NCBI RefSeq assembly: GCF_004522235.1
Contig: NZ_SDLT01000057.1
Location: forward strand, 1 to 32,796
DNA: 32,796 nucleotides
From: Amycolatopsis nivea
GTDB lineage: Bacteria > Actinomycetota > Actinomycetes > Mycobacteriales > Pseudonocardiaceae
Direction of reading: 5' to 3'
The notes under the pieces are model-generated. The model ran no database searches. It was not told the DNA's origin and was given only the letters and a program-made list of their open reading frames with translations. A program made the position numbers and the translations under genes. Shown piece by piece: positions 1-7,987 of the stretch (positions are counted from its first letter, which is position 1; each line of letters opens with the position of its first letter).

Positions 1-27
1 GTCACCGCGGCGGCTTGACAACTTCAT
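1..27 (-). CDS. 5' end of a leftward gene cut by the window edge
   Basis: Only nine codons (M K L S S R R G D) lie inside the window, so no function can be given. The start is supported by a strong ribosome binding site on the minus strand, AAAGGAG at 35-41, seven bases before the ATG at 27-25. The gene diverges from the TetR regulator at 121. The 15-bp palindrome at 67-81 lies between them, the usual arrangement for a TetR repressor and the gene it controls, often an exporter or a metabolic enzyme. That role is inference from position only. Confidence 0.5.
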
Positions 28-66
28 TGAGAAGCTCCTTTCATCTGCCGCCACCTTACGCCTATA

Positions 67-81
67 TGGCACACTGTGCCA
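67..81. promoter_or_regulatory. Perfect 15-bp palindrome, likely TetR operator
   Basis: TGGCACACTGTGCCA is a perfect inverted repeat with 7-base arms around a central C. It lies in the 93 bases between the leftward gene starting at 27 and the TetR gene starting at 121. A TTGACG hexamer at 84-89 immediately follows and could be a -35 element for the TetR gene. Size, symmetry and position fit a TetR dimer site controlling both genes. Binding by this particular protein is inferred. Confidence 0.6.
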
Positions 82-120
82 CCTTGACGAGATCTGCATA
101 CTTGACAGTGATCGGGTAGC

Positions 121-744
121 GTGGTCGCGGTGAGCGGAAAGACCCCGACCCTGACCGAACGGCGCAAAGCGGCGACGCAACTCGACATCGCCCGCGCCGC
201 CGCACGCCTGTTCACCGAGCATGGCGCACAGGGAACGACCGCGGAAGCGATCGCCGCCGCGGCGGGCGTCGCGCCGCGCACCTTCTACCGCTATTTCCGC
301 ACGAAAGAGGACGCGGTCGCCCCGCTGCTGGTCGTGGGCGCCGATTCGTGGCGGGACCACCTCGCGTCGACGCCCGAAGGAACGCCGCTGCTGAAGGCGG
401 TCGAGGACGCGATCCACAAGACGATCTCCGCCGCGGACGCGACCCAGGAATTCAGCTGGACCCGCGGCTTGCTGCGCGCCGCCAGCGGGGACGACTCGGC
501 GCTGGCGGCCGTGTGGCACCGGGTGAACGGCGAGTCCGAGACCCGGCTGCGACCGGTACTGGCGCGGCTGGCACCGGAGACGGACGAGGTGACGGTGCAT
601 TTGGTGGCGGCCGCAGCGACGGATGCGATTCGGATCTCGCTGGAGCTGTGGGCTGGGACTGAGGAGAAGGCCGCACCGGTGGAGTTGGCGGTGCGGTGTT
701 TCCGCGGGTTGTCGAGCGGGCTCGACGTCTCGCGAGACCATTGA
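121..744 (+). CDS. TetR/AcrR family transcriptional regulator
   Basis: A 207-residue protein of normal TetR length. Residues about 14-62 form the DNA-binding domain: TQLDIARAAARLFTEHG, then TTAEAIAAAAGVAPRTFYRYFRTKEDAV, which has the typical TetR helix-turn-helix with the FYRYF recognition segment. The helical C-terminal half would bind an effector and dimerise, but its ligand cannot be read from sequence. The GTG at 121 is used; a second in-frame GTG at 130 is an alternative. The gene diverges from a truncated gene at 27-1 with a palindromic operator between them, so autoregulation and control of that neighbour are likely. The next gene downstream is convergent. Confidence 0.9.
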   Translation: MVAVSGKTPTLTERRKAATQLDIARAAARLFTEHGAQGTTAEAIAAAAGVAPRTFYRYFRTKEDAVAPLLVVGADSWRDHLASTPEGTPLLKAVEDAIHKTISAADATQEFSWTRGLLRAASGDDSALAAVWHRVNGESETRLRPVLARLAPETDEVTVHLVAAAATDAIRISLELWAGTEEKAAPVELAVRCFRGLSSGLDVSRDH

Positions 745-768
745 CCTTTCCGCGCCGAGGACAGCTGC

Positions 769-1929
769 CTAGACGTCTGATCGGCGTGCCCCGCGATCGG
801 ACACCCTCCGCCTGCCGGCACCGCTCGTCCTGGCGGCCCCCGTCGCCGACTGACCAGGGATGTTGCGCGGCAACGGATCCTCGGTCACCCGATACCAGGC
901 CCTGAGGTTCGCCGGTTCGGTCCATCCCCGCACCGCCTCGGCGACCTGCCGATGGACAAAGCTCGCGTGGCTGCACGTCTCGTGCCAGGAACTCCGGCGC
1001 TGCTCCGCGGTGAGCGGCCGCCGGAACAACTCGTCCCGCAGCGCCAGCTGACGGTCGAGGTCGTGCCGGACCGCCGAAGACCGGTCGAGACCGACGGGGG
1101 TCCGGTCCTCGCAGACCGGGCACGGGCAAGTCCACAGCTGCTCGATCTCCGGAGTCCGGCCGAATATCTTCGCGCAGGTCTCGATCCGGTGGTAGCTGAG
1201 CAGGCGAGGCACGAACACCGAAGGCTCGCCCGGGCGGCCGCCGGAGGCCGGATACAGGTGCCGCAACGAGCTTTTCGTGCCCACCGCCGCCGCGTGCGCA
1301 CCGTGACAGAGAAGGCCTGCGGCCGAAATGTCGCAGCGCAACACCAGCACCGGAACCGCGCAGCCGGCCAGGAAACGCAGAAACGCGCGCAGCAGCTTCT
1401 GAACCCCGAACGGATCAGTCCGGTGCTCGAGAACGATCGCGACCGGCACCCCGTGCCGGTTGACCTCCCTCGCCAGCGCGGCGGCGATCGATCCGTGGTC
1501 GAACCACCAAGGAGCGAGAGGCAGCGTCGCAACGGCCGCGGGCTTCCTCGCGGCGGCCAGCAGGATGCCGCGCAAACCCGTCCAGTCGCGCGCCGCGAGA
1601 TAGCCGGAATCCGTCAGCGGCAGCAACCCGAGTTCCCGCTGCTTCCGGCACCACGCCGGATGCGTTCCGGCCCCGGCGAGTACCCGCCGCTTCCCTGCGT
1701 AACGCTCGGCGTCGCACAGGAGCGGCCCGTCGAACCCCTTCTCGCGCAGGCTCTTGACGGCATCCGGCGCCGACCTCCCAGTCAGGACGAGCCCGGTGTC
1801 GTGCGCCGCGCAGACGCCGAGCAGTTCCTCGGACTGCGCGGGCCGGCACTGGATCAGGAGCCGCCCGGAAAGCCCTGCCAGTGCCGCATCCATCTGTCCA
1901 CGGTGACGCAAGCCAGCCCGTGCGGTCAC
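769..1929 (-). CDS. Orphan protein with a TGT-like (tRNA-guanine transglycosylase superfamily) zinc motif
   Basis: 386 residues from the GTG at 1929; an ATG at 1893 is an alternative start and neither has a convincing ribosome binding site. Alternating hydrophobic strands suggest a TIM barrel. Residues 268-273 read C-P-C-P-V-C, followed by His/Cys residues (HETCSH), resembling the CxCxxC...H zinc site near the C terminus of tRNA-guanine transglycosylases. The segment GAHAAAVGTKSSLRHL (210-225) also resembles the late barrel of that superfamily. I do not see the catalytic aspartate context of true TGT enzymes, so a base-exchange activity is not claimed. Orphan relatives of this superfamily exist in DNA modification (DpdA) and in unassigned actinobacterial proteins. 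No dpd-type partners are nearby. Confidence 0.6.
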   Translation of the reverse strand: MTARAGLRHRGQMDAALAGLSGRLLIQCRPAQSEELLGVCAAHDTGLVLTGRSAPDAVKSLREKGFDGPLLCDAERYAGKRRVLAGAGTHPAWCRKQRELGLLPLTDSGYLAARDWTGLRGILLAAARKPAAVATLPLAPWWFDHGSIAAALAREVNRHGVPVAIVLEHRTDPFGVQKLLRAFLRFLAGCAVPVLVLRCDISAAGLLCHGAHAAAVGTKSSLRHLYPASGGRPGEPSVFVPRLLSYHRIETCAKIFGRTPEIEQLWTCPCPVCEDRTPVGLDRSSAVRHDLDRQLALRDELFRRPLTAEQRRSSWHETCSHASFVHRQVAEAVRGWTEPANLRAWYRVTEDPLPRNIPGQSATGAARTSGAGRRRVSDRGARRSDV

Positions 1930-2033
1930 TCACCGTCGCCTAGGTGCCGACGTCAACCACCCCGGAGGCGGATCGCCGCCCTCACCCAGCGCAGACCCGT
2001 GCGGCCCTGTGAGTGACCCGCTTCAGGCACTGC

Positions 2034-2381
2034 TCAGCGGAACTCGTGCACGACCTCGATCTCCCCAACCAAGTGCGCGTTGAACTCGTCCAGTTCCTCA
2101 GCAGGAACCCACAACTCCAGGATCGTCTCGCCGCCCGCCTGCCGCACCGGATAGCGGTCGAGGAACGCCGTTTCCACCCGGAACCGGGTCACGTAACCGG
2201 CGCCGTCGAACCGGACGTTCCAGTCTCGGGCGATCTTCACCGCGTAGTCCTCGTTCAGCACCGGGTAGAAGATCGGCTGATCCGGCAGCCGCGGCGGCCA
2301 CGCGCGCCAGCCGGACCGGCGCACCAGCTCCAGTTCGGCCGGGCCGGTCGGGCGCCACAGCTCCGTCGTCGGCTTGTCCAT
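2034..2381 (-). CDS. Small conserved protein often labelled ADP-ribosylation/crystallin J1
   Basis: 115 residues starting MDKPTTELWRPTGPAELEL. The start at 2381 is preferred over an upstream in-frame ATG at 2405 because an AAGGGGGG ribosome binding site lies about 5 bases before it. The sequence is one compact domain rich in W, Y and F, including SGWRAWPPRLPDQPIFYPVLN and YVTRFRVETAFLDRYPV, with no signal peptide or membrane segment. As I recall, close relatives in streptomycetes carry the database name ADP-ribosylation/crystallin J1, but the protein is far too short to be an ADP-ribosylglycohydrolase and no function should be inferred from that name. It stands alone, convergent with nothing, before the symporter promoter region. 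Confidence 0.75.
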   Translation of the reverse strand: MDKPTTELWRPTGPAELELVRRSGWRAWPPRLPDQPIFYPVLNEDYAVKIARDWNVRFDGAGYVTRFRVETAFLDRYPVRQAGGETILELWVPAEELDEFNAHLVGEIEVVHEFR

Positions 2382-2572
2382 CTCGCCCCCCCTTCTTGAG
2401 GGCACAAGCTAGCTGCCGAAAGGACCCGCCAGCGACCGGTTTTACCTCGGCTCAGCACGCATGATCCGGTCTACCAAAGCACACCCCCGGCGACCCGGCG
2501 TCCAAATCGGACAAATCACGGCACCCGGCCGGACACCCGGGTCGCGAGCTCGCATCGTTCCCGGCCGCGCCC

Positions 2573-2609
2573 TTGACAACCCGCCACCGGCCGCGCTTAT
2601 GGTATACCA
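2573..2609 (+). promoter_or_regulatory. Promoter with overlapping TGGTATACCA operator for the symporter operon
   Basis: TTGACA at 2573-2578 is a consensus -35 element. A -10-like TATGGT at 2598-2603 follows with a 19-base spacer. The 10-bp palindrome TGGTATACCA at 2600-2609 covers the -10 region and ends 20 bases before the ATG at 2630. The same palindrome core occurs before the genes starting at 6933 and 9196. A repressor bound here would block the polymerase. The GntR protein encoded at 7072 is the obvious candidate. Confidence 0.7.
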
Positions 2610-2629
2610 AACAACGAAGGGTGTGCGCG

Positions 2630-2845
2630 ATGAAGCGTTCCGCAGTGGTGGCCGCGGTGGCCTTCACCCCTTACGTGGCGATGATCGCCGGCCTGCCCTG
2701 GTTCAGCGGCGACGGCCGGATCTGGTTCCTGCCCGAGATCGGGTTCTGGATCCTCCTCTGGGTGGCCCTCACGCCCGTGTTCCTCGGCGTCGCCGACCGC
2801 ATCCGGCGCCCCGGCGCCGCCGAAACCGAGCAGGAGCAGCGATGA
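2630..2845 (+). CDS. DUF3311 small membrane protein, symporter partner
   Basis: 71 residues from the ATG at 2630 (GAAGG ribosome binding site at 2616-2620). Two hydrophobic stretches, AVVAAVAFTPYVAMIAGLPWF (about 5-25) and FWILLWVALTPVFLGVA (about 38-55), indicate a small inner-membrane protein. This length and layout match DUF3311 proteins, which commonly sit directly before sodium:solute symporters and are presumed accessory subunits. Its stop overlaps the symporter start (ATGA, 2842-2845), so translation is coupled. It is the first gene of the operon behind the TGGTATACCA operator. Confidence 0.85.
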   Translation: MKRSAVVAAVAFTPYVAMIAGLPWFSGDGRIWFLPEIGFWILLWVALTPVFLGVADRIRRPGAAETEQEQR

Positions 2846-4296
2846 ACGCGGGCGCAGTCGTCGCGCTGGCCGTGGTGGCGCTGGCGGTGGTCATCGGACT
2901 CGCCGCGCGCGGCCGGAAGCAGATGAACCTCGAACAGTGGACGGTCGCCGGCCGGTCCTACGGGACGCTGCTGTTCTGGGTCCTCGCCGCGGGCGAGACC
3001 TACTCGACCTTCACCTACCTCGGCGCCTCCGGATTCGCCTACGCCAACGGCGGCGCAGCGTTCTACATCGCCGGCTACGGCACGTGCGCGTTCGTCCTGT
3101 CCTACTTCTTCCTCCCTCCATTGTGGAGGTACGCGAAGAAGCACAACCTCGTCACCCAAGCGGATTTCTTCACCCACCGCTTCCGCAGCCCGTGGTTCGG
3201 CGCGCTGACCGCGATCGTCGGCGTGGCGTTCATGATCCCCTACATCGAGGCACAATTGCTCGGCCTCGGCCAGATCGTCGAGACGACGACCGGCATCAAC
3301 CGAGTCACCAGCATGGTGCTCGCGGTCGTGCTGATCGCGGTGTTCGTCTACGCGTCCGGCATGAAGGCCGCCGCGTGGGTGTCGGTGCTCAAGGACATCC
3401 TGCTGATCGGCACCGTGCTGGTCGTCGGCATCGCGATCCCGGTGCACTACTTCGGCGGGTTCGGGCATCTCATCGACACCGTCCAGGCACAGCACCCCGG
3501 CTTCCTCGGCGTCCCGGCGCCGGGCAGCCCGCTCGGCGTGCCGTGGATGATGTCGACTCTGCTGGTCACGAGCGCGGCGTTCTTCATGTTCCCGCACGCA
3601 CTCGCCGCGATGTACACCGCGAAGTCCGAGCAGACGATCCGGCGCAACGCGATTTACCTTCCGCTGTACCAGATCCTGATCGCGCTGACGCTGTTCGTCG
3701 GCTTCGCCGCGGTGCTCGTCGTGCCCGGGCTGAAGGGCAGCGGCACCAACGGCGCGCTGCTTTCGCTGACGTTGAAGACCATGCCGTCGTGGGTGGTCGG
3801 TCTCGTCGGCGGGGCAGGCGCGCTGGCCGCGATCGTGCCGATCAGCCTGCTGCTCCTGCAATCCGCCACGCTGCTGGCCCGCAACGTCTACCAGGGCGTC
3901 CTGCGGCCGAAGACCAGCGAACTCGGCGTGTTCCGGCTGTCGCGCGCCCTGGTCGTCGTGGTGACCGCGGTGGCGCTGGTGTTCGCGATCTTCCAGCCCG
4001 CACTGCTGGTGAACCTGCTGCTCACCGGACAGAACGGCGTCTCCCAGTTCTTCCCGGCGATCGTGCTGGGGCTCGTGTGGCGGCGGCTGACCAAGGCGGG
4101 CGCGGCGACCGGGCTCGTGGTCGGCGTGGCGATCGTCGCGTGGACGGTCCTGGCTTCGAAGAACACGTTGTGGGGCCTCAATCCCGGGCTTCTGGCGATC
4201 GCCGTCAACGTCGTGCTCACCGTCGGCGTCAGCCTCGCCACCTCCGAGCGGCGCGAGCCGACCGTCCGGGCCGAGGCCGTGGAGGGAGTCGCGTGA
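2842..4296 (+). CDS. Sodium:solute symporter (SSS family) permease
   Basis: 484 residues from the ATG at 2842, almost wholly hydrophobic, with about 13 predicted membrane segments and the first beginning at residue 3. The stretch AAGETYSTFTYLGASGFAYANGG is typical of the second helix region of the SSS family (PutP/PanF type), and TNGALLSLTLKTMP fits the family core. It would import a substrate with sodium. The frame stays open 127 codons upstream, but that extension would overlap the operator and the DUF3311 gene, so it is rejected. The 3' end overlaps the next start (GTGA, 4293-4296). Its neighbours are amidohydrolases, so the cargo is probably the nitrogen heterocycle or amide they hydrolyse. 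Confidence 0.9.
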   Translation: MNAGAVVALAVVALAVVIGLAARGRKQMNLEQWTVAGRSYGTLLFWVLAAGETYSTFTYLGASGFAYANGGAAFYIAGYGTCAFVLSYFFLPPLWRYAKKHNLVTQADFFTHRFRSPWFGALTAIVGVAFMIPYIEAQLLGLGQIVETTTGINRVTSMVLAVVLIAVFVYASGMKAAAWVSVLKDILLIGTVLVVGIAIPVHYFGGFGHLIDTVQAQHPGFLGVPAPGSPLGVPWMMSTLLVTSAAFFMFPHALAAMYTAKSEQTIRRNAIYLPLYQILIALTLFVGFAAVLVVPGLKGSGTNGALLSLTLKTMPSWVVGLVGGAGALAAIVPISLLLLQSATLLARNVYQGVLRPKTSELGVFRLSRALVVVVTAVALVFAIFQPALLVNLLLTGQNGVSQFFPAIVLGLVWRRLTKAGAATGLVVGVAIVAWTVLASKNTLWGLNPGLLAIAVNVVLTVGVSLATSERREPTVRAEAVEGVA

Positions 4297-5453
4297 ACCT
4301 GTTGCTGCGCAACGTCCGGCCCGGCGGCGGCGATCCGACGGACGTGCTGGTGCGCGACGGCCGGATCGCCGGGTTCGGGCCCACCGAAGCGGACGTTCCC
4401 GTCGAGGACGGCGGCGGCGCGCTGCTGCTGCCCGGCCTCGTCGACGCGCACTGCCACCTCGACAAAACCTTGTGGGGACTCCCCTGGGTGCCGAACACCT
4501 CGGGTTCGGTGCTCGCCGACCGGATCTCCAACGAACAGCGCCGCCGCAAGGAATTCGGGCTCCCCTCGCCCGAACCCGCGGCCGCGCTGCTCGACACGAT
4601 GATCGCGAACGGCACCTCCTTCGTCCGCGCGCACACCGATGTCGACCCCGAACTGGGGCTGTCCGGCATCGAGGCGGTGCGGGAGGCGGCGGCGCGGCAT
4701 CGCGGCCGGGTCACCGTCGAGCAGGTCGCCTTCCCCCAGGGCGGCCTGCTCACCCGGCCCGGCACGCTGGAACTGCTGGAGCGGGCCGTGGCGTCCGGCG
4801 TGGAGAACGTCGGCGGCATCGACCCGGCGGGCTACGACCGCGATCCGCGCGGGCACCTCGACGCGATCTTCGACATCGCCGCCCGGCACGGCTGCGGCGT
4901 CGATCTGCACCTGCACGACGAAGGTCCGCTCGGGGCCTGGGAAATCGAGCTCGTCATCGAGCGGACGAAGGCGCTCGGGCTTGCCGGGAAGGTCGCGATC
5001 GGCCACGCGTTCGGCATCTGCGGCATCCCGGACGCGCAGCAGGACCGGCTGCTCGAAGGCCTCGCGGAGCAGCAGATCACGCTGACCACCGCGGCGGTGT
5101 ACGACCGGCCAGTGCCGCCGCTGGCCAAGATGCGAGCCGCGGGCGCGAACGCCGCGTGCGGCAACGACGGCATCCGCGACCTGTGGGGACCCTACGGCGA
5201 CGGGGACATGCTGACGCGCACCATGCACCTGGCGTACCGCAGCTCGTTCCGGACCGACCCGGAGATCGAACTCGCGCTGCACGCGGCGACGTACGGCGGC
5301 GCGAAAGCGTTGCGGCTCAAGGACTACGGCCTGCGGATCGGCGACCACGCCGATTTCTTCCTCGTAGCCGCAGAGTACCCGGCCGAAGCCGTCGTGTCCC
5401 ATCCTCCGGGGCGGCTCGTGGTGAAGGGCGGGGCTGTCGTCTCGCAGCGATAG
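4293..5453 (+). CDS. Cytosine-deaminase-like metal-dependent amidohydrolase
   Basis: 386 residues; the GTG at 4293 overlaps the symporter stop. The fold is the amidohydrolase TIM barrel with an N-terminal beta-sandwich strand set. Visible metal and catalytic positions are H53 and H55 (DAHCHLDKT), H206/H208 with D209/E210 (DLHLHDEG), H238 (IGHAFG) and D292/D296 (NDGIRDLWGPYG), all in the order seen in CodA-type deaminases. Family members deaminate or hydrolyse cyclic amidines such as cytosine, isoguanine, pterins or creatinine-like compounds; the substrate cannot be told here. It is the last gene of the DUF3311-symporter operon and is followed by a hairpin terminator that overlaps its stop codon. 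Confidence 0.88.
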   Translation: MNLLLRNVRPGGGDPTDVLVRDGRIAGFGPTEADVPVEDGGGALLLPGLVDAHCHLDKTLWGLPWVPNTSGSVLADRISNEQRRRKEFGLPSPEPAAALLDTMIANGTSFVRAHTDVDPELGLSGIEAVREAAARHRGRVTVEQVAFPQGGLLTRPGTLELLERAVASGVENVGGIDPAGYDRDPRGHLDAIFDIAARHGCGVDLHLHDEGPLGAWEIELVIERTKALGLAGKVAIGHAFGICGIPDAQQDRLLEGLAEQQITLTTAAVYDRPVPPLAKMRAAGANAACGNDGIRDLWGPYGDGDMLTRTMHLAYRSSFRTDPEIELALHAATYGGAKALRLKDYGLRIGDHADFFLVAAEYPAEAVVSHPPGRLVVKGGAVVSQR

Positions 5454-5460
5454 CCCCGCC
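5427..5460. terminator. Bidirectional hairpin terminator between convergent amidohydrolase genes
   Basis: GGCGGGGCTGTCG (5427-5439) pairs with CGATAGCCCCGCC (5448-5460), a 13-bp stem with one G-T pair and an 8-base loop. It overlaps the stop codon of the gene ending at 5453 and ends 6 bases before the stop of the convergent gene at 5467, so it can serve both directions. Confidence 0.7.
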
Positions 5461-5466
5461 GCGCCG

Positions 5467-6933
5467 CTACTCCTGGAACGCCGGGAAGGTCGGAGGGAAC
5501 AACTCCCCCGCCTCCCGGCGTTCGACGTCCCGCTCCGGATACGCGGCGCGCATCTTCTCGAACAGCGCCTGCGCGCGGCGGCGGAGGTCCGGTTCGTCGA
5601 TGCCGGGAAGGTGCCCGTCCACCAGCACCGGCTGGCCCGCGACGACGGAATGCGTTGCCTGCCGGGCGGTTCCGGAGAGCAAGAAGGTGCGGATCGGATC
5701 GTCCTGCACACCGTCGCGCAGGTCGCCGACGTGGAACGCGACGAGGTCCGCCTGCGCGCCCGGGGCCAGCTTGCCGAGGTCGTCGCGGCGGAGTGCACGG
5801 GCGCCGCCGAGCGTCGCCGCTTCGACGTACCACTCCGCCGGGGCCGCGTCGGCGCGGTCGCCCATCACCTTCGCCAGATGCACGCCGACATCCATGCCGC
5901 GGATCAGGTCCGGCGGGAAGGAATCCGTTCCCAGGCACAGGTTCAGGCCCGCTTCGCGGTAGTCGCGGAACGAGCGCAGGGCGTGGCCGTAGCGGAAGGA
6001 CGTGAGCGGGCAGTGGATCACCGACGCGCCCGCCGCGGCCAAGGTCGCGACGTCGCCTCGGTCTTCGCCGTGGACGGCGGGATGGCGGTCGAGAACCTGG
6101 GCGTGCGGGATCAGCAACCGGTCGCCGAGCAGGCAGGTGCGTTCCAGCATTTCCAGCGGTGTTGCGCCGTAACGGTCGAGGATGAGTTCGCGCTCGAGCA
6201 CGCCTTGCAGGCAGTGCAGCCGTACCAGGACGTCGCGCTCGCGCGATGCGACGGCGGTGGCGCGTATGAGGTCTTCGGTGAGCGTCTCGATGCGGCACGG
6301 CAGCAGGACGCCGTTGACGAGTGGGTCGTCGAGTTCCTTTGCGTGGTCGAGGAACCGCAGTGCGTCGGCTAGCCCCTCCGCGCCGCGGGGCTCGTCAAAG
6401 GCGACCGTGCGGGTACCGTCCACAGTGGCCACGTTGACGCCGGATCGGTAAGCCGGGCCCAGATATCCGCGCAGCCCGAGGTTCCGTGAGAAGTCCGCCA
6501 TCGCGACGAGTTCCTCGTACGGCTCGGCCCACGACGAATGGACTTCCGACGCGATCGGCATGAACGTCGTGATTCCGTGCAGCGCCAACTGAACGATCGC
6601 GTACTCGCGAATGGTCTGCCGTTCTTCCGGGGTGAAGACGTCGCGGCGACGGTGCGCGAAGTAGTCCTCGGACCACTGCAGTCCGGCCGCACGGTCTGCC
6701 GTGGCCCAGGAATCGAGGACGAGATGGTCCACGTCGGTCAGCGCGTCGAGGTCGATCAGGCCCGGGAGGACGAGCGATTCGCCGAGGTCGACGTCCAGAT
6801 CGGTCGTTCCGGCATACCGCGGGCCGACGTAGGCGACGACATCGTCCTCCCAGACGACCTCGCCGTTTTTCAGCAGGGCGTGCCGCCCGTTCTGATGGGC
6901 CAGCACATGGCGGGCACGCCAGCGAGTGCGCAT
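5467..6933 (-). CDS. Amidohydrolase/chlorohydrolase-family protein lacking the HxH motif
   Basis: 488 residues; the ATG at 6933 follows AAGGAA with good spacing. Overall layout is that of the AtzA/TrzN/SsnA branch: an N-terminal sandwich, then LVLPGLIDLDALTD (55-66), a barrel with RLHCLQG (H240), IPHAQVLD (H277) and LGTDSFPPD (D337), then a sandwich ending with a repeated metal-independent strand set. The odd point is the first metal motif: normal members read NxHxH, here the equivalent is D61-L-D63, so two metal ligands are replaced. The later histidines and the aspartate remain. A related non-standard group probably exists in actinobacteria, so this is not simple decay. It lies in the operator-sharing regulon, divergent from the GntR gene. 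Confidence 0.85.
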   Translation of the reverse strand: MRTRWRARHVLAHQNGRHALLKNGEVVWEDDVVAYVGPRYAGTTDLDVDLGESLVLPGLIDLDALTDVDHLVLDSWATADRAAGLQWSEDYFAHRRRDVFTPEERQTIREYAIVQLALHGITTFMPIASEVHSSWAEPYEELVAMADFSRNLGLRGYLGPAYRSGVNVATVDGTRTVAFDEPRGAEGLADALRFLDHAKELDDPLVNGVLLPCRIETLTEDLIRATAVASRERDVLVRLHCLQGVLERELILDRYGATPLEMLERTCLLGDRLLIPHAQVLDRHPAVHGEDRGDVATLAAAGASVIHCPLTSFRYGHALRSFRDYREAGLNLCLGTDSFPPDLIRGMDVGVHLAKVMGDRADAAPAEWYVEAATLGGARALRRDDLGKLAPGAQADLVAFHVGDLRDGVQDDPIRTFLLSGTARQATHSVVAGQPVLVDGHLPGIDEPDLRRRAQALFEKMRAAYPERDVERREAGELFPPTFPAFQE

Positions 6934-6955
6934 CGGGTTCCTTCCGTTCGGGACA

Positions 6956-6970
6956 TTTAGGTATACCAAA
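6956..6970. promoter_or_regulatory. GGTATACC operator between amidohydrolase and gntR genes
   Basis: TTTAGGTATACCAAA has the palindromic core GGTATACC (6960-6967) flanked by T and A runs. It lies 27 bases upstream of the leftward ATG at 6933 and about 100 bases upstream of the divergent GntR start at 7072. It matches the sites at 2600-2609 and 9223-9234. One site could serve both repression of the amidohydrolase and autoregulation of the regulator. Confidence 0.7.
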
Positions 6971-7071
6971 CGGCGGAATCTGGGGGCCAGACCTTGCCGG
7001 GGGCGGGTTTTTCCGGGAACCTGGGAGGAGGTTCGCCGATACTGTCGGTGACGGCGGCGGGAGGGGATCGG

Positions 7072-7716
7072 ATGGAGCCGGGTTTCGCGTCGGAGTCCGA
7101 GCGCGTCACGGAACGGCTGCGCAACGAGATCCTCGACGGCACCCGGGCTCCCGGCAGCAAGCTGGTCGAACGGGATCTGGCCGCGGAGATGGGCGTGAGC
7201 CGGGTGCCGGTGCGGGACGCGTTGCGCGCGCTGGGAAACGAGGGACTGGTGACGCCGCGGCCGCGGTCGTGGTCGGTGGTGCGGGAGTTCACCGCGTCGG
7301 ACGTCGCGGACCTCAACGAGGTGCGCACCGCGTTCGAAGGCCTCACTTTCCGGCTCGCCGCGCAGCGCCGCACCCGCGAGGGCCTGGCGCGGCTGCGGGA
7401 GGTGCTGGACACGGAACTGCGCGCCGCCCGCGCCGGCGACGCGGTGTCCGCGCGCCGGGCAGCCGCGGATTTCCACGAGGTCGTCACGTCGCTGTCGGCG
7501 AACGAACTGCTCGGCGAACTGGAGCGGACGCTGCGCAGCCGGATGCGATGGCTGCTCGGCCAGCACGACGACCTGGAAGCCATGGCGGCGGAACACGAAC
7601 TCCTGTACGAGGCGATCGTGGACCGGGACGTCGAACGGGTGGAACGGCTGGTGCTGGCCCATCTCGCGACCGGAGCCAGCGAGGCGGTGCGGCGGCATCC
7701 CGCGGAGGCGGGCTGA
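7072..7716 (+). CDS. GntR family regulator with FCD effector domain
   Basis: 214 residues from the ATG at 7072, which follows GGGAGGGGA closely; an earlier in-frame ATG at 6994 is rejected because it lacks such a site. Residues about 8-70 are a winged helix-turn-helix: SERVTERLRNEILDGTRAPGS, then LVERDLAAEMGVSRVPVRDALRAL. The C-terminal part is an all-helical FCD domain with the expected metal or ligand histidines in ADFHEVV and AEHELLYEAI. FCD regulators respond to small acids or to intermediates of the pathway they control. Gene position and the repeated GGTATACC sites make it the likely repressor of the symporter/amidohydrolase regulon. Nothing downstream is co-directional until 12755. Confidence 0.9.
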   Translation: MEPGFASESERVTERLRNEILDGTRAPGSKLVERDLAAEMGVSRVPVRDALRALGNEGLVTPRPRSWSVVREFTASDVADLNEVRTAFEGLTFRLAAQRRTREGLARLREVLDTELRAARAGDAVSARRAAADFHEVVTSLSANELLGELERTLRSRMRWLLGQHDDLEAMAAEHELLYEAIVDRDVERVERLVLAHLATGASEAVRRHPAEAG

Positions 7717-7987
7717 CCCTGGTTCTGTTGTAGCCGCGAGATTCCGGCCGCGGCAATGCTCGCTGCGCTGGACTGACGCCGTTGGCCTTCGCGAGGTCCT
7801 GGCAGTGCCGAGATCGCCGCGTCGGACTGCGCCCTCGACCTTCGCGAGACCTCAACTCTGGCAACGCTGAGCTCGCCGCGGCACTGGCTTCTCAACTTTC
7901 AGATCACCTGGCACAGCCCGTCTTCGCGAGACCCCGCCCATGCTGAAACAGCCGTACGCACCTCGGGCCCAGCGCCCCTCAGCCCCG
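7717..7987. other. Gene-free spacer with degenerate direct repeats
   Basis: 271 bases between the convergent GntR and amidohydrolase genes. Variants of CTTCGCGAG(A/G) recur at about 7786, 7842 and 7922, and TGGCA(A/G)(C/T)GC-like words recur between them. I see no convincing gene or strong hairpin. The repeats could be remnants of a local duplication. Confidence 0.4.

Noticed and set aside
2034..2381. True ADP-ribosylglycohydrolase or crystallin function
   Set aside because: At 115 residues it is far too short and shows no such catalytic motifs; the common name is only a database label.
2468..2476. GGTCTACCA as a fourth GntR operator
   Set aside because: It breaks the palindrome at one position and lies 130 bases from the promoter; it could be an auxiliary half-site, but evidence is too weak.
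2461..2841. 127-residue N-terminal extension of the symporter
   Set aside because: Arginine/proline-rich, crosses the operator and the DUF3311 gene, and no ribosome binding site; the ATG at 2842 overlaps the previous stop in the usual way.
2671..5798. Very long antisense open frames over the symporter and deaminase genes
   Set aside because: Typical high-GC shadows: no ribosome binding sites, Arg/Ala/Gly-rich composition, and strong family matches on the other strand.
5740..6400. Reading the HxH-less amidohydrolase as a frameshifted pseudogene
   Set aside because: The frame is intact over 488 codons with all later motifs, a good start site and a shared operator.
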